Origin: Elusimicrobiota bacterium
GTDB taxonomy: Bacteria > Elusimicrobiota > Elusimicrobia > F11
DNA length: 6,582 bases
Direction of reading: 5' to 3'
Assembly (NCBI GenBank): GCA_022709485.1
Contig: JAKLIS010000078.1
Coordinates: 1-6,582, forward strand
Shown here: positions 1 through 6,078 of the stretch, piece after piece
How the letters are laid out: each line of letters begins with the position of its first letter
How positions within the stretch are numbered: the first letter of the stretch is position 1
The notes under the pieces: generated by a model
Told to the model about the DNA's origin: nothing
Seen by the model: the letters and a program-made list of their open reading frames with translations, nothing else
Database searches by the model: none
Position numbers and translations under genes: made by a program

Positions 1-90
1 AGGCCTCAAAAACAGGCGCACCCTCTCCCTTTGGGAGAGGCCTCAAAAACGGGCGCACCCTCTCCCTTTGGGAGAGGGGCGGGGTGAGGG
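1..90. repeat. Tandem hairpin repeat (REP-like) upstream of atpD
   Basis: Two 37-bp units lie head to tail (1-37 and 38-74) and differ at one base (position 14 A against 51 G). Each contains a perfect 8-bp stem with a 3-nt loop, CCTCTCCC-TTT-GGGAGAGG (22-40 and 59-77). The second copy continues into the tail GGGGTGAGGG at 81-90. The same hairpin and tail recur between atpD and atpC, so this is a dispersed intergenic repeat. Short GC-rich dyads of the CCCTCTCCC/GGGAGAGGG type with a GGGTGAGGG flank are common non-coding repeats in many bacterial genomes. The array may extend left of the window. No gene is seen in 1-115. Confidence 0.85.
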
Positions 91-96
91 TATAAT
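68..96 (+). promoter_or_regulatory. Possible sigma70-type promoter at the edge of the repeat
   Basis: A perfect TATAAT lies at 91-96, directly after the repeat tail. Exactly 17 bp upstream, TTGGGA (68-73, four of six matches to TTGACA) lies in the loop and right arm of the repeat hairpin. Against it, the predicted start of transcription (about 102-104) would fall on the atpD Shine-Dalgarno AGGAG (102-106), leaving almost no leader. atpD is also normally transcribed from a promoter far upstream in the atp operon. It may be an internal promoter or chance. Confidence 0.3.
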
Positions 97-103
97 TTCA
101 TAG

Positions 104-1534
<1,431 letters not shown>

Positions 1535-1536
1535 AA

Positions 1537-1624
1537 CCCTCACCCGCCTTCGCCCTTCGGGCACTGGCGGGCAAACCCCGGCCCTCTCCCACTCGCCCGC
1601 CAAAGGCGGGCTCGCGGGAGAGGG
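1537..1624. repeat. Large nested hairpin repeat copy after atpD
   Basis: This begins three bases after the atpD stop with CCCTCACCC (1537-1545), the reverse complement of the GGGTGAGGG tail seen elsewhere, so this copy is in the opposite orientation. It contains a nested dyad (CCGCC 1544-1548 with GGCGG 1566-1570, and GCCC 1552-1555 with GGGC 1559-1562). It then holds a 9-bp stem, CCCTCTCCC (1582-1590) with GGGAGAGGG (1616-1624). Inside that stem is a second perfect 7-bp hairpin, GCCCGCC-AAA-GGCGGGC (1595-1611). There is no T-run after it, so it is not a standard intrinsic terminator, although such stems can stall polymerase or protect mRNA 3' ends. Confidence 0.8.
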
Positions 1625-1646
1625 AGAACCTAAAAGAAAGCGGTTC

Positions 1647-1696
1647 CCTCTCCCTCTGGGAGAGGCCTCAAAAATGGGTGAACCTCTTTGGGAAGA
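1647..1696. repeat. Hairpin repeat copy plus degenerate copy
   Basis: A perfect 8-bp stem with TCT loop, CCTCTCCC-TCT-GGGAGAGG, lies at 1647-1665. It is followed by AGGCCTCAAAAA (1663-1674), the same linker found in the tandem units upstream of atpD. CCTCTTTGGGAAGAG (1683-1697) then looks like a decayed next unit that has lost the middle CCC. The shared linker shows that the two repeat clusters derive from the same tandem unit. Confidence 0.75.
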
Positions 1697-1721
1697 GTGG
1701 GGCCCCCAGAGAATGCGCACT

Positions 1722-1754
1722 CCCTCTCCCTCTGGGAGAGGGTCGGGGTGAGGG
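1722..1754. repeat. Hairpin repeat copy with GGGGTGAGGG tail
   Basis: A 9-bp perfect stem with TCT loop, CCCTCTCCC (1722-1730) and GGGAGAGGG (1734-1742), is followed by TC and the tail GGGGTGAGGG (1745-1754), matching the copy that precedes atpD. Together with the inverted CCCTCACCC at 1537, the whole atpD-atpC gap is bracketed by inverted tails, the arrangement of a composite (REPIN-like) cluster. The atpC Shine-Dalgarno begins 13 bases after the tail. Confidence 0.8.
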
Positions 1755-1786
1755 AAGAGAGTCACATAAAAGGATTACAGTATTAC

Positions 1787-2227
1787 ATGTCATTAAATGT
1801 CGAGATCATCACACCGGAAAAATTGGTCTACAAAGACGCGGTTGATTTTGTTGCGGCGCCCGCATACGACGGTGAAATAGGTATTTTGCCGGGCCACACC
1901 CTTCTTTTGACGCAGTTGGGAATGGGCGAACTTCGCCTTAAAAAAGGGATGGAGACTTTTGTTTTGGCGGTGACCGGCGGGTTTCTGGAAGTCCATGGAA
2001 AAGATGAAGTTTCCATTTTGGCGGAGACCGCGGAAACGGCGGATGAAATCAATATCGAAGAAGAACGGCTCAAAGCCGAACGCGCCAAAGCCGTTCTTGA
2101 AACAAAAGAAAAATACACCGACGCTGAGCTTCTTCAGGCTGAAATGGCCATCAAATCGGCCATTATGAAGATGCAGATTGGGAAAACACGGGGGCGCCGC
2201 GGCGGGCCGCGGGCGCCGCAAAACTAG
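1787..2227 (+). CDS. atpC: F1F0 ATP synthase subunit epsilon
   Basis: Epsilon subunit, 146 aa, slightly longer than the usual 130-140. It is part of the F1 central stalk with gamma, couples rotation to catalysis, and its C-terminal helices can inhibit ATP hydrolysis. The N-terminal beta-sandwich (about 1-85) shows the family motifs GEIGILPGHTLLLT (29-42) and VTGGFLEV (62-69). Two charged helices follow (about 90-132), so this is a full two-domain epsilon. The last 14 residues, rich in Arg, Gly and Pro, are a GC-rich tail that I do not recognise. The start is ATG 1787 with AAAAGGA (1768-1774) twelve bases upstream. An in-frame TTG at 1688 was refused because it would translate the hairpin repeat. 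Position after atpD is the normal operon order, though the gap between them is not. Confidence 0.96.
   Translation: MSLNVEIITPEKLVYKDAVDFVAAPAYDGEIGILPGHTLLLTQLGMGELRLKKGMETFVLAVTGGFLEVHGKDEVSILAETAETADEINIEEERLKAERAKAVLETKEKYTDAELLQAEMAIKSAIMKMQIGKTRGRRGGPRAPQN
2193..2217. other. GC-rich dyad inside the atpC 3' end
   Basis: GGCGCCGCGGC (2193-2203) can pair with GCCGCGGGCGCC (2206-2217) apart from one bulged G, giving a very strong hairpin with a tiny loop. It ends eight bases before the atpC stop codon and 18 bases before the def start. It encodes the odd RGRRGGPRAP tail of epsilon. No T-run follows, so termination is unlikely. It could slow ribosomes or polymerase, or mark an mRNA stability boundary between the atp and def parts of the transcript; that role is inference. 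Confidence 0.5.
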
Positions 2228-2235
2228 GAAATTTT

Positions 2236-2748
2236 ATGGCCATCTTAAGGATAACACGATTCGGCGAAAAAGTTCTTCACAAAAAAACCCTTCCGGTGAC
2301 GGATTTGGGACCGACCACTCAAAAACTTATTCAAGATATGTACGAAACCATGTACGTGGCCAATGGGGTGGGGCTGGCGGCGCCTCAAGTGGGGGTTCCC
2401 TTAAGATTGGCCGTCATCAACGTCACACCGGAAGAAAAGAAAAACCAATTCGTCATCATTAATCCCCTCATCGTCAAAAAAGAGGGAAAAACGGAAAGCG
2501 AGGAAGGATGCCTTTCTCTGCCGGGGGTGGGCGGCGCCAATATTAAGCGTTACAAAAAAGTGACTGTGCGGGCTCTGAACGACAAGGGCCTTCCCATCGA
2601 AATCACGGCTGAAGGCCTTTTGAGCTCCTGTCTTCAGCATGAAATCGATCACTTGGAAGGCCGCTTGATTATTGATCGCGCCGGAATCAAACGCCGGCTT
2701 GAAATGTTGTGGGCCATCCGCCGCCTTAAAAAAGAGAAGCTTTGGTGA
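2236..2748 (+). CDS. def: Peptide deformylase
   Basis: This cytosolic metalloenzyme hydrolyses the N-formyl group from the first methionine of new proteins, the partner step of the downstream Fmt. It has 170 aa, typical for bacterial deformylases. All three signature motifs are present: GVGLAAPQ (44-51), EGCLSLPG (90-97) with metal ligand Cys92, and QHEIDHLEG (134-142) with ligands His135 and His139 and catalytic Glu136. One variation is LLSSCLQHE before the last motif, where many homologues have an Ala-Arg pair. Start ATG 2236 has AGGAA (2226-2230) five bases upstream, and this site includes part of the atpC TAG stop, which suggests translational coupling to atpC. Linkage to fmt is the standard bacterial arrangement; linkage to atpC is not. 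Identity is secure. Confidence 0.98.
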   Translation: MAILRITRFGEKVLHKKTLPVTDLGPTTQKLIQDMYETMYVANGVGLAAPQVGVPLRLAVINVTPEEKKNQFVIINPLIVKKEGKTESEEGCLSLPGVGGANIKRYKKVTVRALNDKGLPIEITAEGLLSSCLQHEIDHLEGRLIIDRAGIKRRLEMLWAIRRLKKEKLW

Positions 2749-2767
2749 CGAAGAAAAGCCCTCTACA

Positions 2768-3712
2768 ATGAAAGTTTTGTTTTTCGGCACGCCCGAATTG
2801 ACCGTTCCTTATTTGGAATGGCTTATTCAAAATGAAGAAGTGGTGGGGGTGGTGACCCGGCCCGATGAACCCCGGGGCCGCGGCATGGAGGTCCAGCCTC
2901 CGCCCGCCAAAACCATCGCCCTCGCTCAAAAAATCCCTGTCCTCCAACCGAAAGGCCCGTGGGATGAGTCCATTCAAGATGCATTAAAAAATTTTCACGC
3001 GGATGTGGGCGTCGCGGTGGCGTACGGCCGGATTCTTCCCCAGCCTATTTATTCAATCCCCAAACTGGGCACCTTCAATATTCATTTTTCCCTTTTGCCC
3101 AAATATAGGGGGGCCGCTCCCATGCAATGGGCTCTCATCAACGGAGACTCGACCACCGGCGTCACGGCGTTTTGGATCGACGAGAAAATGGATTCTGGCC
3201 CCATCCTCTACCAGGCCTCTATGGATATTGATCCGAAAGACAATGCCAGGAGCCTCAAAGAAAAACTTATTCCCTTGGGTGTGAAAGTGCTTGGAAGCGT
3301 CATGAGAGATTTAAACGCCGGTAAAGTGTTGAAAAAAGAACAATTGGGGGAGGTCTTTTTCGCCCCGCTTCTCACCAAAGAAATGGGAAACATCAATTGG
3401 GAAAGGCCGGCCTCGCATATCGTCAATTTGGTTCGGGGAGTTTATGAATGGCCCGGAGCCACGACATATTATCAGCCAAAATTGGGCGAGCCCAAACAAG
3501 TAAAAATTTATTCAGCCGAAATTGTCGAGAACACGCCTTTTTCGAAAAAGGCGGGGACCATTGTGGCAGTGAAAAAAGAAGTTGGTTTTGTTGTTCAAGC
3601 AAAGCCCGGATCGGTATTGGTTAAGGAAGTTCAACCGGAAGGAAAAAAACGAATGTCCGCCTGGGCCTTTTGGCAAGGCGCGCGGCTTCAAGTAGGGGAT
3701 CTCCTTGGTTAA
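2768..3712 (+). CDS. fmt: Methionyl-tRNA formyltransferase
   Basis: Transfers a formyl group from 10-formyltetrahydrofolate to Met-tRNAfMet, producing the bacterial initiator. It has 314 aa, the usual length. The N-terminal formyltransferase domain starts MKVLFFGTPE and carries the signature FNIHFSLLPKYRGAAPMQWA (103-122) with catalytic Asn104 and His106, and MDSG (141-144) with catalytic Asp142. The C-terminal tRNA-binding domain (about 205-314) includes IVNLVRGVYEWPGATTYY. ATG 2768 is chosen because MKVLFFGTPE is the conserved N-terminus; an in-frame ATG at 2672 lies inside def and adds 32 unrelated residues. The ribosome-binding site is weak (GAAGAAAAG about ten bases upstream), so translation may depend on ribosomes finishing def 19 bases earlier. 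Confidence 0.98.
   Translation: MKVLFFGTPELTVPYLEWLIQNEEVVGVVTRPDEPRGRGMEVQPPPAKTIALAQKIPVLQPKGPWDESIQDALKNFHADVGVAVAYGRILPQPIYSIPKLGTFNIHFSLLPKYRGAAPMQWALINGDSTTGVTAFWIDEKMDSGPILYQASMDIDPKDNARSLKEKLIPLGVKVLGSVMRDLNAGKVLKKEQLGEVFFAPLLTKEMGNINWERPASHIVNLVRGVYEWPGATTYYQPKLGEPKQVKIYSAEIVENTPFSKKAGTIVAVKKEVGFVVQAKPGSVLVKEVQPEGKKRMSAWAFWQGARLQVGDLLG
3694..3707 (+). promoter_or_regulatory. Shine-Dalgarno and TTG start of rlmN within fmt
   Basis: AGGGGA (3694-3699) lies five bases before TTG 3705-3707, inside the last codons of fmt. The TTG overlaps the fmt stop (3710-3712) by eight bases of gene length. No ATG or GTG near the expected N-terminus offers an alternative; the next candidate is a TTG at codon 17 (3753), just before the conserved LDL segment. 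The good Shine-Dalgarno favours 3705. Confidence 0.7.
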
Positions 3713-4766
3713 TCCCGCCTCTCGTTCGAATGGTTTTCAACGGCCCAATTTTTTGGACCTCTCGCCGGCGGATTGGCCTCAGATTGTGGAATCATTTGGC
3801 GAAGCTCCTTACCGAATCAAGCAGATAGCCGAATGGATTTTTGACCGCCGAGTCCGAAGTTTTCAAGAAATGACGGATCTTCCTCAAGCCTTCCGCCAGA
3901 AATTGGATGAAAACTACGCTCTTCGTTCGCTGAGTCAGGGAGGTCAGGAGCGGTCGGCCATTGACGGCACCACCCGATATTTTTTCAAATCGCACGACGG
4001 CCATACGGTTCCTTGCGTGTATTTGCCTTTTAAGGATCGAAAATCCCTATGTCTATCCACCCAGGTGGGGTGCGCCTGGGGATGTGAATTTTGCGCTTCC
4101 GGGAAGGTCCCCTTCAGCCGAAATCTATCGGTTCAAGAAATTTGCGATCAGATTTTTTGGGTGGAGGAATTGGCCAAAGTTAAATTGGATAGTCTTCTTT
4201 TTATGGGAATGGGAGAGCCTCTTTCGGCGTACAATACGCTTATTCCCGCTCTTCAACTCATCCGGGGAGAAATGTATTTCAACATTGGGGCGCGGCATGT
4301 GACGGTGTCCACCTGCGGACTGGTGCCGCAAATAGAAAAGCTGGCTCTCGAAGGGCCCAAGGTCAACTTAGCCATTTCACTTCACGCTTCAACAGATGAA
4401 CTCCGAAAAAAACTTCTTCCAAAGTCATCAAAATGGGCGGTTAAAGAAGTGATTCAAGCCGCCAAGCTTTTTTCAAAAACCCAACGCACCAAAGTGACGT
4501 TCGAATATATTTTATTGGACGGGGTGAATGATTCAGAACAGGACGCCAAACGTTTCGCCAATCTGCTTCGGAACTTTGTCGAGAAAGGCGATTACATGGT
4601 AAATCTCATTGCATATAATCCCATTCCCGGTTTGCCTTATCGGACTTCTCCTCATGCTAAAATGGACGAGTTCGCCAGGATTTTAGAAAGCCGTAAAGTC
4701 CCCGTTTTTTTAAGAAAACCTCAAGGCGTAGATATTCAGGCCGGTTGCGGCCAACTCGGAGTCTAA
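3705..4766 (+). CDS. rlmN: 23S rRNA (adenine2503-C2)-methyltransferase / tRNA methyltransferase RlmN
   Basis: Radical-SAM dual-specificity methyltransferase that adds a C2 methyl group to A2503 of 23S rRNA, and in many bacteria to A37 of some tRNAs, affecting translation fidelity. It has 353 aa, typical. An N-terminal helical domain (PYRIKQIAEWIFDRRVRSFQEMTDLP, 35-60) is followed by the radical-SAM barrel with the 4Fe-4S motif CAWGCEFC (Cys123, Cys127, Cys130) and the SAM-contacting GMGEP (168-172). The two extra catalytic cysteines of the family are present: Cys116, seven residues before the cluster as in E. coli Cys118, and Cys348 in the C-terminal GCGQL (E. coli Cys355). The order after fmt matches the common fmt-(rsmB)-rlmN arrangement, here without rsmB. 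Its close relative Cfr (C8 methylation) is a less likely identity given the genomic context and the RlmN-like N-terminus. Confidence 0.96.
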   Translation: MVNPASRSNGFQRPNFLDLSPADWPQIVESFGEAPYRIKQIAEWIFDRRVRSFQEMTDLPQAFRQKLDENYALRSLSQGGQERSAIDGTTRYFFKSHDGHTVPCVYLPFKDRKSLCLSTQVGCAWGCEFCASGKVPFSRNLSVQEICDQIFWVEELAKVKLDSLLFMGMGEPLSAYNTLIPALQLIRGEMYFNIGARHVTVSTCGLVPQIEKLALEGPKVNLAISLHASTDELRKKLLPKSSKWAVKEVIQAAKLFSKTQRTKVTFEYILLDGVNDSEQDAKRFANLLRNFVEKGDYMVNLIAYNPIPGLPYRTSPHAKMDEFARILESRKVPVFLRKPQGVDIQAGCGQLGV

Positions 4767-4770
4767 TTAT

Positions 4771-5793
4771 ATGGGAAAAATGACTGACTTTTTAAATTAT
4801 TGGCTGGAGCCGGACCCGGTGACGGGGCATCGCAGGCTCCTCCTATTTATTTCAAAACCGTGGGTGATAATTCTCCTTACCATGGTGATTATTGCCTCGG
4901 CCATGGTTTTTTCCATTAATCAAATCATGCTGGTTCTCCTGCATTCGAAGCCGGAGGTCATTGTTCCTGCCCTCGAAAAGAAGGGACTCGTTGACGCGCT
5001 CAGAACCGCTTCCGAGTCGGGGTTAACACTTCAGTATGACGGGGTGGATTTTGACGAAGGACTTCCCGCCGGAACGGTCGTTCGCCAATCCCCCACATCG
5101 GGAATGAAAGTGAGATCCGGCCGATCCGTTCGCGTGGTCATTTCAAAAGGAGGGCAGGCGATTTTTGTGCCTCTTCTGATGGAAAAGCCGATGGCGGAAG
5201 CCCAGAGCATGCTTGGCATGGAAGGGCTTCAAGTGGGCGGCGTAAACGAGGTTTATCACGAAACGGCTGAGGAGGGATTTGTTGTCGGCCAGTCGCCCAG
5301 TTCAGGAACCATTGTCACCCGCGGGGCGTTGGTAGATGTGGAGATTTCTAAAGGCCCGCCCCCCGCCGGACTTCCCGTGGTTCCCGATTTTACGGGAAAG
5401 TCAGTGGAAGAGGTGAGAAGCTGGGTGGAATCAAACGGCGTCAAATTGGATGTTAAAGAAGACGCCAAGGCGGCCGGGGCATCCGGGAGCGTGGTGGTTC
5501 AGTATCCCCTGGCGGGCCAGCCCGTTTTACCGCGAGAAAATTTAAAAGTGACCATTGTTCCCCTTTTATCCTCCGGCCAAGGATTTCGCCTCACTTATAA
5601 AGTTCCGGAAGACATTCACGGCTCGGCTGAAGTGAAGATGGTGGCCAGGGACAGCCGGGGGGAAAGTGAAGTGTATAACGGCCAACATGCCGCCGGCCAA
5701 TCCATTGAAATTCCGGTCAATGTGACGACAACAACGCGCGTGCGCATTTATGTGAACGGTCTTCTCAAAGACGAACGTGTGCTGGAGCCTTAG
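4771..5793 (+). CDS. Membrane-anchored protein with three PASTA domains, no kinase domain
   Basis: 340 aa. A short N-terminal segment (1-30, net positive near RR 21-22) precedes one strongly hydrophobic span (about 31-57), suggesting a single-pass anchor with the rest outside the cytoplasmic membrane. Three PASTA repeats follow, at about 61-126, 129-195 and 202-265. Each shows the expected pattern of a VP-like start, helix, then V-x-Q-x-P-x-x-G and a closing V-x-V/I-x-I strand: VVRQSPTSG (103-111), VVGQSPSSG (171-179), VVQYPLAGQ (242-250). The last ~75 residues (266-340) look like a small beta-rich domain that I do not recognise. PASTA domains usually bind peptidoglycan or muropeptides, in Ser/Thr kinases such as PrkC/PknB and some penicillin-binding proteins; neither kinase nor transpeptidase is here. 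A cell-wall sensing or scaffolding role is inference. ATG 4771 has GGAG (4758-4761) nine bases upstream; ATG 4780 is a weaker alternative. Gap to rlmN is four bases. Confidence 0.88.
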   Translation: MGKMTDFLNYWLEPDPVTGHRRLLLFISKPWVIILLTMVIIASAMVFSINQIMLVLLHSKPEVIVPALEKKGLVDALRTASESGLTLQYDGVDFDEGLPAGTVVRQSPTSGMKVRSGRSVRVVISKGGQAIFVPLLMEKPMAEAQSMLGMEGLQVGGVNEVYHETAEEGFVVGQSPSSGTIVTRGALVDVEISKGPPPAGLPVVPDFTGKSVEEVRSWVESNGVKLDVKEDAKAAGASGSVVVQYPLAGQPVLPRENLKVTIVPLLSSGQGFRLTYKVPEDIHGSAEVKMVARDSRGESEVYNGQHAAGQSIEIPVNVTTTTRVRIYVNGLLKDERVLEP

Positions 5794-5808
5794 CCCAAAA
5801 GAATTGTT

Positions 5809-5903
5809 CCGGGCCAAAGAGTTTTTTGCTCCTCTCGGTGGCCAAATTATTTAAATTTAATTGAAAAGCCGCCTCAAAGTCGCTTAAAAACTCTTTGGCC
5901 CGG
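5809..5903. repeat. Nested inverted-repeat element, copy 1
   Basis: A perfect 18-bp inverted repeat, CCGGGCCAAAGAGTTTTT (5809-5826) and AAAAACTCTTTGGCCCGG (5886-5903), encloses 59 nt. Inside, GGTGGC (5837-5842) can pair with GCCGCC (5868-5873) with one G-T wobble, around a 25-nt AT-rich loop. The core 5828-5883 is homologous to the core of copy 2: 39 of 57 aligned columns identical by hand count, best conserved in GCTC, TCGG, TTATT, ATTGAAA, CGCCTCAA and TCGC. The outer stems of the two copies are unrelated. It starts 15 bases after the PASTA gene stop. It has no T-run after the right arm, so it is not a simple terminator. It could be a structured RNA or a palindromic repeat element; function unknown. 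Confidence 0.8.
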
Positions 5904-5954
5904 CACTCTCCAATAGGCTAAGGAAGTTCGAGAGGGTTAGAAAAAGATTTTTTT

Positions 5955-6053
5955 GTCCCGGGGTGAATCCTCCACGCTCAAATCGGCGCCTAACATTATT
6001 GACGAATCATTGAAACGGCGCCTCAATTTCGCGTTACGGATTCACCCCGGGAC
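5955..6053. repeat. Nested inverted-repeat element, copy 2
   Basis: A perfect 16-bp inverted repeat, GTCCCGGGGTGAATCC (5955-5970) and GGATTCACCCCGGGAC (6038-6053), encloses 67 nt. Inside, the self-complementary GGCGCC occurs twice (5985-5990 and 6017-6022) and can form a 6-bp inner stem around a 26-nt loop. The core 5976-6032 matches copy 1. Relative to copy 1, five extra bases lie between the left outer stem and GCTC, and GTTAC lies before the right outer stem. A T-run (5948-5954) immediately precedes the left arm. It ends 13 bases before the rpe Shine-Dalgarno, so if transcribed it would form the leader of rpe. The 51 bases between the two copies hold no gene I can see. Confidence 0.8.
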
Positions 6054-6078
6054 CCGGAGAATTCAAAAGGGATAAAGT

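Noticed and set aside
1688..1786. N-terminal extension of atpC from an in-frame TTG
   Set aside because: The extra 33 residues (including LSLWERVGVRE) are translation of the hairpin repeat, there is no Shine-Dalgarno before 1688, and the epsilon family begins at the ATG at 1787.
2672..2767. Longer fmt starting at an ATG inside def
   Set aside because: It adds 32 residues with no family similarity and overlaps the conserved def C-terminus; MKVLFFGTPE at 2768 is the conserved Fmt N-terminus.
5809..5903. Intrinsic terminator of the PASTA gene
   Set aside because: The stem is long with a 59-nt enclosed core and the right arm is followed by CACTCTCC rather than a T-run. It may still affect 3' ends, but it lacks terminator form.
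5999..6027. Promoter for rpe from TTGACG at 5999-6004
   Set aside because: The hexamer 17 bp downstream (CTCAAT) matches TATAAT at only three positions, and TTGACG lies in the variable loop of the nested element.
5988..6039. Integron attC site in copy 2 (GCCTAAC at 5988-5994 and GTTA at 6033-6036)
   Set aside because: GCCTAAC fits RYYYAAC, but the right side reads GTTACGG and does not fit GTTRRRY. Copy 1 lacks both motifs, the outer stems extend beyond the would-be ends, and no cassette ORF or integrase is present.
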